Shown here: positions 24,359 to 36,135 of the stretch, piece by piece
How the letters are laid out: the number at the start of each line of letters is the position of its first letter
Position numbering within the stretch: the first letter of the stretch is position 1
Source of the DNA: Terana coerulea
Taxonomy: Eukaryota; Basidiomycota; Agaricomycetes; Polyporales; Phanerochaetaceae
NCBI GenBank assembly: GCA_024811115.1
Contig: JAKOGH010000757.1
Coordinates: 62,001 to 126,000 of the forward strand
Length of the DNA stretch: 64,000 nucleotides
Direction of reading: 5' to 3'
The notes under the pieces: generated by a model
Told to the model about the DNA's origin: nothing
Database searches by the model: none
What the model saw: the letters and a program-made list of their open reading frames with translations, nothing else
Translations under genes and position numbers: made by a program

Positions 24359-25562
24359 CCCGGCCTCCTGAGTCCGTCTCTGTGTCCCCTCGCGCGCAGG
24401 TGTTGGGGTGATAACGCAGAGCTTGCAGCGGCGCTTCAGGTGAGAAGTAGGAACGGCGAAGCACCGCCCCCGCCAAGGCAACGGTGAACGCTTCGTGTAT
24501 GGAAACAGCTGACGATGGGCGCCCATGATACCGCCGGCGAGGAAGCCTATTTGGTCCGCGTCAGCTTCCTGTGCCTTCGCCGCATCATGAGGGGTGACAT
24601 GCGTGGTAGGGAAAGAGAGGTGCTTACATCTGCGCGCCCGCCGCCGGCCTGCATGTGCCAGGGCTCCTCTGCGCCGGCGGTGATGATGCGATGTTGTTCT
24701 CGATAGTTTCAGGCTTGCGTGCGACCAGCGTGCTGTCAAAAATATACATTCGGGTTACATGGGTTGTTTTGCGGTTGGAAGAGGAATATTGCTTTATAAC
24801 CTGGTTTAGATGTTGGACGAAGATCACCTCAAGGCGAGCGGGTGCTGTGCCAACGGTGGCGAGGGAGTATCAGACGTGGTCTATTCGACATGAGGATGTT
24901 CAGATGCAGCTCGAACGGTTAAATGGTTAAATCGTTCTGCCCGAGGCCGACAAGCGAGGAATGGGACGCACCGAGGTCGCATTGCTACAAGCTTGCCGCA
25001 CATCCGCTCGACCCTCCTGCTGCCACGTCCCTCTCTGCCATGCATGCCCTCCACATTGTTCTTGTCCTGGAAGCTGGGACAGAGTGAAGCCGTTCTGGAC
25101 GGCTGTGGTAATCTTCCCTCCGAGCGCAGGTCAAGTTCATCGAAACGCGAGTTTGACGTGTGAGTAAGCGAAGTCCAAAGAATTCCTCTCGGGGGTTCAG
25201 AATCCTTGTCAGGAGGCGGGAGCACGGCTAGATGTGCATTCTGCCAGTGTTTTGAACGGGTGAGCTCGAGCGCTGAATGAGATGGTGGTGGTTGCCGTCG
25301 AAGTCTTCAGCCGAGTTCACTTCGGAGCAAAGCCGCTCAGAGCCGCGTATCTTACCAGATCAGGAAGGCGTCGGGTTCCGTGTGCTTAGCGCGCATCATT
25401 GTGACGCTACCACCAAGTAGGTAACGAGTCGGAAACCGACATTTACTGCGCCTTTACAAATACATATTTCGAGACATTTATGGAACATAAGAAGATTTCT
25501 CCACTGCGAGAGCTTCGCAAGCACTAATACGTTCGCATGATTCGTCCTGAATTGAATGCTTC
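24359..25562. other. upstream of second P450 and 3' flank of DUF6534 gene
   Basis: No gene seen. The whole stretch is similar to 29.92-30.97 kb and so is part of the duplicated block. Open frames here include the upstream extension of the P450 frame to 24739, which lacks conserved sequence. Confidence 0.5.
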
Positions 25563-27626
25563 TCACTGAGCAGGGCGCTTCCGCCCATCCACCCGCACAG
25601 AGCTCAGCGTGTCCGGATCGCCCTTTGATGCCAGGGTATCCTATGAAAAAGACTAAGCATCGAGCCTCTAAAATAGCACCATAGCTCACCGCGTTCTGGC
25701 CGTGCCGAATGTTGATGACATCGTTGTCCATTGGACGCTGCAGGTCCTCAAGATGGACGGAGACTACCTGTGGCCCTTGGAACCGATCCCGTACATTGTA
25801 TCTGCAGGTCATCCATTAATATGACAGTAAAATTTTCTACTTAGCGTATCACATACGATGCCATGAGTGAGTTTGCGTATACTAGAAGACATGTCACGGT
25901 CAGCTTCGCCACTGATGGAAAAATACTGTATGCTTACGCCCGCCCATCGGAAGGTATACTGCAAGATTATGGCTCAGCAATGAATATAAGATTTGCGCAA
26001 TCTGCGGAGATTACTCACAGGATATGAAGATTTGGTTGTTTGGCATAGAAGCACCCTGCGGCCATCTGAATATCAGCAGTCTCCACGACGCTGAAGTCAA
26101 ACTTACCAAGACAAATGTCACGAGATCAAGCATACTACAAGATAATGGTAACGTTCCGTTCATGCAATATAGTTCAAATCACACTTGCCTGGTAACAAGG
26201 CCAGTGCTTATAGCATACATGATCAAGACGTTGATCAGCGACTGTGTCCTAGAAGAAATGTATAGTAAGCACGTGCGAAAGACTTTGCGCTGAGAGAGGC
26301 TGCGCGTGTACCTATGAAGTGCATGCCTGCGCTGCTTGAAAAGATACACATAGCACTGATGCAATCCCGAGGTCCGCGAGAACATCCAAGATGAGAGCGC
26401 TGTAGAAGAGCCACTGTCCGCGTTCGTTAATATTCATGCTTTGCGCAGCTATGATAGGGGTTGAGAACACACCGCTTGCTGAGGAAACAGTTTGAAGTTA
26501 GTGAGCCGGAAACTTGACGTGTGTTAGCACGCCACAATGCTTCAACAGTAAAATGAATGAGGCCTTACAGCTTGGCTACAGAAGCTTGCTCGAGCAGTAG
26601 GTATATCAGTGCTGTATCTTGCCGGCAGGTGTGTCGGGCACTCACTGAAACCAAGGCCTGATGCGGATTTGCATAAGGTCTGTCAGCAAGGTGCTTACAG
26701 TTATATGGTGGCTTCAAAACTCACAATCAGCGCTCAAGTAAACGGCAACCTATGCAGTGATTGTTAGTCATGAAGCGTAGGAGTACTGCAGCTAGCCTTA
26801 CCAAGGGATATGTTACCCATTTGTTCCCCTCGCTCACTAGGGTACATATGAGTGACTCTATTATGACAAGTCGGACACAGACACGCACGTAGCCAGATGC
26901 GGAGCGTAAAGCCGCTGTACAGTTTGCCACGAGGATTAAAATCACTGCATTTCAGTTTGAGCATTAGAAACATATGTACCATTGAACGATAAAGTTAGAC
27001 GTCTGGGGGAAGTATCAGGTGTTTGTCCGGAGCAAATACAGTGAGACGTACGACTGTAAGTAACGCAATAACCTATAGCATATTTAGATTGAGGCCTTTC
27101 GTTGTGAAACAGTAATGCTAGAAAGAAGACATACCGCCATACTCCTACAAAACATTCAAGTGACAATCCACGATAAGAGCTGGACCTTGTGAATGATCGT
27201 GCAAACGTACCATGGTACTTCTATAAGAGCCTCTAGATTTCCGTAGTCTGTGATGATCAAGCTGCAGGTTGCATCAATATCAAACTCGGCTCCTGGATAT
27301 GAGTACATAAAAACTCACGAATAACCGGCGTGAATCGTAAAGATGATGTGCGCAGTGTTGAGCATCCATAACGCTAAGACCTGGACCGGCGGCTGGCTGA
27401 GATTTTTCTCAAGCAAGCCTTGTGGAAGGCAACACACTGTGTATTTCACCCCAGGATGCCGATCCTCAAGATGTTGGGAAAATATGTAGCACTGAAGGCA
27501 CAAGGCACCATATAGCCTAAAGCCGGTAGTGTCAATGTGCGAACCAAAATGATTAGCTAAAGCATACATAGCCGTGAAAATAATGCCAAGAAATATGGCA
27601 CCAAATGTTGTATCAAAGATGGTCAT
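25563..27626 (-). CDS. DUF6534 multi-pass membrane protein, array copy A
   Basis: Start MTIFDTTFGAIFLGIIFTAM at 27626, whose last codon is completed across an intron by LYGALCLQCYIFSQH. Next exons: VLALWMLNTAHIIFTIHAGY, IITDYGNLEALIEVPW, then spans including YVFFLALLFHNERP. The DUF6534 domain proper ends with SLINVLIMYAISTGLVTR (~26215). C-terminal cytosolic exons are YNVRDRFQGPQVVSVHLEDL and DTLASKGDPDTLSSVRVDG, with the stop at 25563. About seven hydrophobic segments. The family is specific to fungi and of unknown function. The first-span pattern D.TFGA.(F/L)LG and the ending tract 'NTG' are shared with six other genes in this window. The exon joins I checked are in frame, and I see no disabling change. 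Confidence 0.8.
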
Positions 27627-27723
27627 GGTGAAAGACTGAGAACTAATAGAACCTGTAGAGCCAATGGTTATGGCAGGGGATTTGACTTGGCTTTGTTCAA
27701 AGTGGCAGGCCAGGCAGTGCCTG

Positions 27724-27732
27724 CTTTTTATA
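27724..27732 (-). promoter_or_regulatory. TATA box of DUF6534 copy A
   Basis: Minus strand TATAAAAAG, about 100 bases upstream of the ATG at 27626. The equivalent position in the duplicated copy has TATAAAGGG. Confidence 0.6.
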
Positions 27733-28936
27733 CATCCTCCTGTGGAAGGTGTCATGCATCACCTCCCTAGGTACGAAGACATGTAACTCACGGAGATAAA
27801 CAAGAATGTGGGGCTAACTAGATGGTTGAATTGCGCGCAGCATGATGAGTAGATTTGTGATTCTAGCCGGAGAAGCATAGGACCTTGTATGTATGGAAAA
27901 GGACATACTTTTACGCCTACACAGCATACTCGTCAGCACATGATGTTCTGTATCACCGCGTTACTTACAGCTGGAAGCATGCGGAACATCGGGTTGGTGC
28001 CATCGGGCAGAGCAAACATGCCGCAGATGCAACCACAGCCTCGATAAGCCTCACCCTTCCCATGTGGACCTGACGATGGGAATAACAGCACAAACAGACT
28101 CTAGATTTAAATAGAAGTAATAAGCTTTGTTATGATATTTACGAGAAGACTGAACCTTACGTTGTTCTCCGCACACGGCGTTCTTTCTATGAATGCTGAG
28201 TGTCATAGTCCAGCTCCTGTAGAGATATAGCTGGGGCCTGGAGAAGCGCATCTTAAAAACCTTCCCAAACCAGACAGCCGAGAAGATGGGCAATATAGCC
28301 AGCACACACGTCACCTGCCCTTGAATGATGAGAAGAGAAGATAACAGAAAACAGATTTTCAATACTCACCACCCACACAGCGATCGGGAGGCTTGTTGAC
28401 ACTCACAAAAACCGAGTATTTGAAGTCGTCCATTTTTCAATGAGTGTGTGCGTGGAGAGAACTGAGCTGGAGAGCTAACATATAGAGGACGCAGACATTC
28501 GAGGTCATCAAAAGTTCAAACTAGTTGCGACAGGCGCTGGTTCCCGCGCATTTGTGGCGTGGTTTCCCGATTAATGACCGACGTATGTGATACGGCGGGT
28601 CCAGGCGCCCAAGCAAAAAGGTCTGAACTCTGGACCTTGGGTGGATGTCAGGATACGCGCACCGAGTGGCACGCCCAGCTTTATGCTGTCATGCAGGTAT
28701 CAGGCCTTCAGGTCCTGAGCATCGCTTTTGCCTTCCAACATCGAAAGTGGGTGATGTCTCTGGTGGACTATTTCCGACATGAATGCGCACATCTTCACTA
28801 TTCAGAATGCATGCTCATAAATTGTGACTGCCCTCGACGCGTGCATTCACGTGCAACACTTTCCTGTCCACCAAAACGCAAAGTCGGCCATCAAGGGTCC
28901 GACAGCAAGCTGCACGGAAGAAATTTTATGACTTAC
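27733..28936. other. intergenic, possible exon-like remnants
   Basis: At 27960-28060 the minus strand has an open block with an acceptor before it and a GTAAGT donor after it (GKGEAYRGCGCICGMFALPD). The same block, with different codons, recurs in the duplicated copy at about 33560-33660. Upstream, a minus-strand ATG at 28432 (MDDFKYSVF) is followed by hydrophobic sequence. I could not join these into a gene. The stretch 28450-28930 has no recognisable coding content. Confidence 0.35.
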
Positions 28937-29917
28937 ACTGCGCTGTAAGGCAACAGCCATTATTGCGACAACGCGGTTAGGATGACAGAGAATACATACA
29001 CTGCGAAGCGTTCGAGAACGCCCCAACGGCCGGCGTTGTCCCTACTCCCTGCCACCACGCATCATTTTGAACCCGCCGCCAAGACTGTGGTAAGTCATGT
29101 CAGCGGGGAGGTATTGATCAATTGTAAAGGGCACACGTACGCCATGTCGCCCAGATCTCGGACCTCCTGCGTACAGGTCAGTTTCTAGCTGGTTCCGGGC
29201 AACGCAAGCGATCACGGCACAAGGAGCGCATAGTAAAGTATCATATCCACACCGTCAGGTCAACCATACCCATCAGCTGGTGTAACCGATATGCGATGCC
29301 GTTTTTGTATTTCTTTCGCGAATTGATGTTCTTGCCCCAGTTACACAGCCATCGTCAGCTGGCGTGTTCTTCTCCACTCATCGTGATGAGATTGCTCGGT
29401 GCGGTGAGATCTTGCATGGAGTCATAGTCTACAGGGTGATGTACTCAGTACAGCTGCAATCAAAAATACTGTAGCACATGGGACATACAGCGGCCTTTCG
29501 GCAGCCCTTCGAAGCCCAGCACGGCGAGATTTGTGCGAACGTCTACTATAGAGATGTCGTTCGGGCCTGCTCCAGCGATGAACAAACAGCAGGCAACAGC
29601 AGGCATACATCCGTGATATGGCGCATAGCAGGCCCGTATAGCAGGCCCGTACTTGTCGCGTAAGCGCTACATGAGGGTTTGCTAGGGGCCAGCGTAGCTC
29701 GCCCAGACCCCCGTCAACTTGGTCGTCTTGTACGGCAGAAAGCCAGGATATGTAGGCAGTGGATGGAATGGCGAAACCCGGTAGAGCGATATTGAGATGT
29801 GATGTGTCAGGAGGAATGTGGCTGGTCATTTAGAGACGACTTCTATACACGAGAATGCTGTGTGCGTACGAAAGCGAGCTCAACCGACGCAAGCCTGCCC
29901 GCCTTCTCATCCAGCAG
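28937..29917 (-). pseudogene. truncated P450 pseudogene (duplicate of the P450 at 22.2-24.4 kb)
   Basis: Aligns with the 5' part of the second P450. The position of its start codon is CTG instead of ATG (29915-29917, reading LLDEKAGRLASVELAFVR), and a TAG stop follows about 24 codons later. About 250 bases are missing relative to copy A, including the membrane-anchor exon. The exon matching the GLPKG region and the exon matching the FEMLRDGG region are recognisable but frame-broken. Everything downstream of the point matching 23252, including the I-helix, ExxR and haem loop, is absent. There is no chance of a working enzyme. Confidence 0.85.
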
Positions 29918-30969
29918 TCTAACCTGCCACCTCTAACACCACTGGCGCACCGGTGTTGAGTTTGTAACGCAAAGCTTGCTGTGGCACTTCGTAGGAGATC
30001 ACTGCATCATGAGGGGTGACGTACACGGTAGGAGAAGAAAGATGCTTACATCTGCGCGCGCCACCGGCCTGCACCCCTCAGGCGTGCCAGAGCTCTTCTG
30101 CGCTGGCTACGCTGACGCCTCGTTGTTCCCCGTGGTTTCAGGCGTGCTCGTGACTGGTGGGCTCCCGAAGAGATATCCGCTCGGATTACATGGGATATTT
30201 TCCAATTGCACCAGAAGATATCAGGGACATTGTTTCATTCTCTGGTGCAGATGTGTGCTGGACGAAGACCACCTCAAGGTGAGCGGGTGCTGTGCCAAGA
30301 GTCGGTGAGGGGGATCAGAAGTGGTCTATTTAAAACATGAGGATGTTCAGATGCAGCTCAGACAGTTGAACCGCCCTCCCCGAGGCCGACAAGTGAGGAA
30401 TAAGACGCACCGAGGTTGGCAGATCGCATTGCTACAAGCTCGCCGCACAACCGCTCGACCCTCGAGTCACATCCCCCGCCATGCGCATCCTCCACAAGTT
30501 CTTGTCCTGGAACCACTGGGATAGAGTAAAGCTGTCCTGGACGGCTGCAGCCATCTCGTGACGGCATCCCTCCGTACACAGGTCAACTTCGGGTCAACTC
30601 CATCGGAACGCAAGTTTGACGGGTGTGTAAGCGAAGCGGCAAGCCCAGAGAACTCTTCTCAACGGATTGGGGAGCAGGGCAGACATGTACAGTTTGCGAG
30701 TGTTATGAAAGGGTGAGCTCGAACGTTAAATGAGACGGTGGTGGTGGCTGTCGAAGCTTCAGCCCCGGAGCAAAGCCGCTCGGAGCCGCGGACCTTACCA
30801 GATTAGGAAGGCATCGGTCCCCGTATTATGCTTAGCGCGCATCATTGTGGCGCCCCCACTGAGTAGGCCACGAGTCGGAGACCAGTGTTTATAGTGCTTT
30901 CACGAATATAAGACACGAGACATTTATCGGGCATGATAACATTTTCCTTCTGCGAGGACTTCGCGAGCA
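29918..30969. other. former P450 upstream region, duplicated non-coding DNA
   Basis: Closely similar to 24359-25562. No gene seen. Several frames open in copy A are interrupted here, which supports their being non-coding in both. Confidence 0.6.
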
Positions 30970-33056
30970 TCAATACACTTGCGTGAGCCACCCTCCGTGT
31001 GATTCACTGAGCGGGGGCTTCCGGCCATCCACCCGCACAGAGCTAAGCGTGTCCGAGTTCATTGATGCCGAGGTGTCCTACAGGGAAGGAAAAGTAAGTA
31101 TCAAGCTTCCAGAACCTTAAGGCCACTTACAGTGTTCGGGCCGCGTTGAATGTGTATGACATTGCCGTCCATTGGATGCTGTACTATGTCCTCAAGATGC
31201 ACGGAGACTACATGCGGTCCCTGGAACCGATCTCGTACATTGTACCTGGGTTTTATCAGTAGATATGCCAGCGTGGGCATACATTGAAAGGATCACATAC
31301 GATGCCATAAGCGAATTCGAGTATACTAGAGATCACACCGTTGTCAGTTTCGCCGTTCAGGAGAGAAGGTCATGGCTTACGCTCGCTTATTGAAAAGTAG
31401 ACTGTGACATGGTAGCTCAGAGATGGATACAGAACTTGTGCAGTTCACGGGGATAGTGACTTACAAACCATAAAGACATAGTTATTTGGCATGACAGCGC
31501 ACTGCGACAATCCAGGTATCAGCAGTTATTCACGACCATGGAGTTGGACTCACCAAGATGAGCATCACGACAGCGAAAATGCTAGATAAGTATGGTGATT
31601 TTTAGGTCCATACAGATCCAGTCAAGATCACACTTGCCTAGTAAGAAGACCAGTATTGATAGTGTATATAATCAAGATGTTGATCAACGAGTGCGTCCTG
31701 GAAGGAACGTGTGGTCAGCAAGTGCCCGCGTCACGAGAGGCTGTACCGTACCTACGAAGTGCGTGCTTGCGTTGTTTGAAGAGATACACGCATAACGCCG
31801 ATGCAATCCCGAGGTCCGCAAGAACGTCCAGGACGATAGCGATAAAGAAAAGCCACTGCCCGCATTTGTCAACATTTACGACAAACACAGCTATGAGAGG
31901 TATGGCATACCGCCTGCTGAGCAAACTGCTTGAAGTCGGTGAGCTGGAAACTTGACGACTGTTAAAACGTCGCGTGCGTCGCAGAAAATGAACGAGAACT
32001 CACAGCTTGGCTCCGGAAGCTTGCTCAGCCGGTGTGTCTATCAGCCTTGCGCTTTGTCTGTGTGCGCGTCGGGCACTTACCGAGGCCAAAACCTAAGGCG
32101 CAACCGCGCAAGATCTGTCAGCATACTATCTAATCATCTGTACACTGTAACACACCAGTAGCGATCCAAAAGTGGCTACCTGCACAATAACCGTGAGCGG
32201 CGAAATAGAGTGGCGCTGTGGGGCTTACCAGGGGTATGTTACCGAGCGGTTTCTCTCACTCACTAAAATATTTGTGAGTGGCACTATCACTACATCTTCG
32301 ACCTAGAACCTCACATAGCCAGACGCGTAACGTGAAGCAGCTGCACAATTCGGGACCAAGATTCAGTTCATTGCGTCTCTATGTCGATATCAAGAATGGG
32401 CATACCACTGAACAATAACTTCGGTAATTGTCTATGAGCAGTTTTAGATTCGTTTTGTGGGCAAATGCGGCGCAACATACGGTAATCAAGGCGACAACCT
32501 AAGGAATATTTAGACTGAGCTTTTTGGAATGGGACAGTACTCCGCAAGGGGACACATACCGCTATACTCCTGGAATATCCCGAGGCCCGAGAGGGAAGCC
32601 AAAATAAGAGTGGGCCTTGCCATCGGTCAGGCGAGCATGAACGCACCACGGCACCTCAGTGAGAGCCTCAGAATCTCCGTACTTTGTAATGACCAAGCTG
32701 TATATTTTATCAACACTAGGCTCGACATCTGAAGATACATAAACGCTCACAAGTAACCGGTGTGAATCAGGAAAGCGATGTGCGCAGTGTTGAGTATCCA
32801 TAAGGCTATTACCTGCGCCAACAGCTCTCTGAGCTTGTGTAGCAGACTAAAGCACAGACGACCGCGCACCGTGTATTTCGCCGCATAATGCCGACCGTCT
32901 AGACTTTGCGAGAAAATATAGCATTGAAGGCACAAAGCCCCGTACAGCCTGAAGCCGTTCGCGTCAGCGTAGGAGCCAAAGGAGTTGACTGAAGACGTAC
33001 ATGGCTGTAAAAATAATGCCGAGAAGCGCGGCACCGAACGTTGCGTTGGGGGCCAT
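30970..33056 (-). CDS. DUF6534 multi-pass membrane protein, array copy B
   Basis: Start at 33056 (MAPNATFGAALLGIIFTAM). Exons follow the same plan as copy A: LYGALCLQCYIFSQSLDGRH, VIALWILNTAHIAFLIHTGY, DKIYSLVITKYGDSEALTEV, and near 31660-31700 a LINxLIxYxINTG tract. C-terminal exons are YNVRDRFQGPHVVSVHLED and DTSASMNSDTLSSVRVDG. The last exon runs past the copy A stop because of a small length change (GRKPPLSES instead of GRKRPAQ) and ends at 30970. No stop or broken splice site was noticed in the exons checked. Predicted integral membrane protein of unknown function. Copy B remained readable while its duplicated P450 neighbour decayed. Confidence 0.75.
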
Positions 33057-33122
33057 TTTGCTGTATTTCGGAGTAATTGGTGTCTTCGGGCTGGCGAGTG
33101 CAGCAGGGGATTGGATTAAAAA

Positions 33123-33131
33123 CCCTTTATA
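33123..33131 (-). promoter_or_regulatory. TATA box of DUF6534 copy B
   Basis: Minus strand TATAAAGGG about 70 bases upstream of the ATG at 33056. It corresponds in position to TATAAAAAG of copy A. Confidence 0.55.
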
Positions 33132-35457
33132 ACGGCGGGCTAGGCATATATCCCCAGAGTACGCATTATCCCTTGGAAAGCGTCATTCATCATCTCCACC
33201 GGACAGCAAAATCAGCAAACACTGACCACAGAGTTAGGCTCGGATGCCCGGTGAGCCTTACGGCTTAGGCTAGCGGAGTTGTATTGGTAGATTAGTGGTT
33301 GCAGCCCTCCACATGAACACACCGTTCTAGAGCACGAGTTACTCGCATAAGAAGAGAGCTCTAAGCTCATTCAAGGATAAGCAAAGCCGCGCTGACGAAA
33401 AACACTCGCTCATACAGGACTGAGGTAAACGGGTATTGCGGAAGGCAGAGTGTATTTGCGTGCCAGCACCAGACGTCCAGGAAATACGACGTCATGAAGA
33501 CTTAGTATTACATCTACCAAGCATATCAGCACCTGACATTTCGTATCAATGTGGCTCTTACAGTTCGATGCATCCAGGGCGTTGTATGTCCCGTGCACGG
33601 GTCTGCTTCAGCCGATGCGCCGCAGATGTAACTGAAGTCTCGGCGGATCTCGCCCTTCCCAGGAAACATTGACCATGGGAACGGTGGCGCCGAGAGCTTG
33701 CAGACCTTCAATTGCACTGGTCAGCTCCTGGCTGCCATCTAGAACGCATCCAAACCTTACATAATTCACATACTGGCCAGCAGACTCACATTCTCTCCAT
33801 GCTATGGATGGAGAATCACTGTCAGCCCCTGACGGAGCCATCGTTGCCACCGTGGCATGGCGTCGGTGCAACCGCATAACTATGTCGGCATTCCGTAATG
33901 ATCGGTTTAAGGCGCGACATCGGAGACGGGCGACGTCGCCGCTGCTAGCGCATGTATCGCCTACGCTTGGCCCAACATTCAGAACAAGTTGATAGTCTGA
34001 AACCCGATCAGAATCCGTAGTGGTGTCGACACCTTCGGTTCGGTAGGCTTGTTTGTGTGCAGGCTTGAGAAGGTGGCGAATCAGCATCGGCTAGAAAAAG
34101 GCAAGCCAGGTGTGATACGAGCGCGGTCAATAAACTCACTTGCGGTGGAAACGACCGGTCATGCTGACAAGGCACTACAGCCGGACGAGCAGCGAGATGC
34201 GGCAGTGCGGCATTCGGGAGCAACCCTTCGCGAAGGATGACTCGACAGAGATTGCGGCTGCGTGTCTCCCAGGGCTGATCCACTCGAGCACCAGTAAAAG
34301 TCATAGAATAGATAAAGAGTCGGGGCCAAGGTCAGGCATATGCCATGGTGTGTATAAGGGACGGCGTGGGCAACCGACTCGAGTCGTGTTGGAGGCGCAG
34401 CTTGAAGATGCCACGGTGCATGCCTCCGACTCAAGCCTCGTACTTAGGGAAAAGATTCAAGACAACCTTGCGGAGAGCTCAAAGGTCCCCATAGAATGCT
34501 TGGGCTCCTTCGAAGCGCACGTCTTGAGCTCAGACGTTTGAAGAGCCGAGCACGCATCTGAGACTCAGGAGCATTTCTCGCCAAATGGGAATGGTGGACA
34601 ATGAGCTGAGAGCAAGGGGAAGCAACCTGCATAATGAGGTTGAGGAAGGTAGCCGTCGTGGAAAACTGAGGGACGAGTTCGTCAGGACCAGTACCAAAAC
34701 GTTCAAGTTTAAGCTGACCCGGGCGCCAACAATTCTCACGTATTTGTGGCGCACCGCCGACGCTCCCAATTCGGCTGGATGACGGGGCGCTCATGCGAGG
34801 GTCTGGACCCTCCATGGAATATTGGTGCCGAATCGCTCCCTTGTCAAGAACTTTCGACTGGGTCCACTCTCATGTGTGTGTCTTTCCACAGCGCTCTACA
34901 GAGTGCAGTCATCTGGTGTACCGGCTTCATGACATTCACACGCCTTCTCCGCATGCACTCCATCCACGCCACGAGCGAGTCCGCGTGAAGTCCCGTGTTG
35001 CTCGAAGCCGCGCTCGGCGAGAGACAGGCGTCGTAGAAATGCGACCTCAAGTATGTGAGAGATCGAAGTCATGTACCCTGCCAGGAGCGCACCGTGGTCG
35101 ACAAGGTGGAAGAGAAGAGCTCGAAAGCGGTTGCAAGCCAATAGATTACATAGGTTACTATGAAGCAGAGGCGGCAGCGACGATACACAGAAAGCCCCAA
35201 ACCCAGAGAGACAAGAAAGCGTGGCCCACGGAGACCATTACCCAAGAATAGACTATATCGTTCGCCGCCCGTTGCCCATGTCCATGCCAGCAAATTATTG
35301 CGCTACGATGTGGTGTTGAAGCTGTGTGCGTGCGGAACCGGTCTTGTGTGTATGCTTTTGCGTTTTCAGCGGGCGGGTGTGGCGAAGTGCGGCGTCGGGG
35401 CGCATGCGACGGCAGAGTACTGGACGCAGATGGGTGCGTGCGGGTGGCTGCGAGAGG
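33132..35457. other. gene-poor spacer
   Basis: The first ~540 bases are the tail of the segmental duplication, with the exon-like block SYICGASAEADPCTG at about 33560-33660 on the minus strand. Beyond 33.7 kb frames occur on both strands (longest ~160 codons, minus, 33608-34087) but I found no exon chain or domain. Confidence 0.4.
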
Positions 35458-36135
35458 CTAGCGTGTTGTCTGCGCGCGGCGCGCCGCTGGGCGGTCTCCA
35501 GCTGGAGGACGCCACTGCCGCTCCCACTCTTGCAAGCATCTATAGAAATAAAGGTTAGCAGAAAAATGGGGTTCAGCTGCGCATGCACGTACTTGACAAA
35601 GCCGGAATTGGGCTTGACGCATGCCCGTTTGCGCTTGACGAGATCGTACGCGGCGTCGTAGGACATGTTGTGGGTGTAGATGAGGTACGCGATGACGACC
35701 GCAGCCGAGCGCGATACGCCCTACGGAGTGCAGAGTCAGTACACTACAGCAAATGCCCGAAGTCGCTGGGACGCACCTGCTGACAATGCACGAGCACGTT
35801 GATCCCCTTCCGTAGCCTTTCATCTATCCATCGCACCGTCGCCTCGAGATGCGGGCGGAGGTCTGCGGAGGTGCTGTCCATGATGTCGAGGCGGTAGCAC
35901 TCGAGCTTGACCCCTGAGCGGCGTGCGCATCGACGCTGGGGAGCCAGGGGGCGTCGAGGACCTGGACGAGAGCGCCGACGGCGTGCGAGGTGAGCAGCGC
36001 GGGGTCGAGGATGGCGGAGAAGGAGCCGAGGTAGAGGGCGCCGGTGCGCGAGGCCTGGGACGGCGGGAGGATGAGGTGCATCGGGGTGCACATTGCCTGC
36101 ATAACCTCGGGCGGCAGGTTGTCGAAGCGAATCAT
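35458..36135 (-). CDS. dual-specificity protein phosphatase (possible frameshift)
   Basis: The start at 36135 gives MIRFDNLPPEVMQAMCTPMH and GALYLGSFSAILDP, the normal opening of a compact DUSP. Then ALVQVLDAPWLPSVD, ECYRLDIMDSTSADLRPHLE and IDERLRKGINVLVHCQQ join across a short intron to GVSRSAAVVIAYLIYTHN, giving the active site HCxxGxSRS (Cys nucleophile, Arg in the P-loop). It continues YDAAYDLVKRKRACVKPNSG and, after a last intron, CLQEWERQW to the stop at 35458. It would remove phosphate from Tyr and Ser/Thr. Between the WLPSVD and ECYRLD segments (about 35905-35935) the frame changes by a single base with no room for an intron, so either the gene is disrupted or the sequence has an error there. 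Confidence 0.85.

Larger units (their letters stand above)
23252..28060. repeat. segmental duplication, copy A
   Basis: Direct-orientation match to 28937-33670. Good anchors: 23252 (CACTGCGCTG) with 28937; GAGGATGTTCAGATGCAGCT near 24892 with the same at 30340; the DUF6534 stop region near 25563 with about 31000; start codons 27626 with 33056. Spacing is about 5.43 kb over the right part and 5.68 kb at the left edge, because copy B lacks about 250 bases of P450 sequence. The left breakpoint falls inside the P450 gene. Similarity fades to the right around 28060. Confidence 0.85.
28937..33670. repeat. segmental duplication, copy B
   Basis: Counterpart of 23252-28060 in the same orientation. 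The left breakpoint is at the CACTGCGCTG shared with copy A; the sequence left of it is unrelated to copy A, so the 3' part of the P450 was never included or has been lost. The P450 part is decayed and the DUF6534 part is conserved. Confidence 0.85.

Noticed and set aside
24359..24739. Upstream extension of the second P450 to a Met at 24739
   Set aside because: The region is His/Arg-rich without family similarity, and the equivalent region of the duplicate is not open. Met at 24358 matches the normal P450 start.
33608..34087. 160-codon minus frame upstream of DUF6534 copy B
   Set aside because: The corresponding copy A frame is not open, apart from the ~100-base exon-like block, and no domain is visible.
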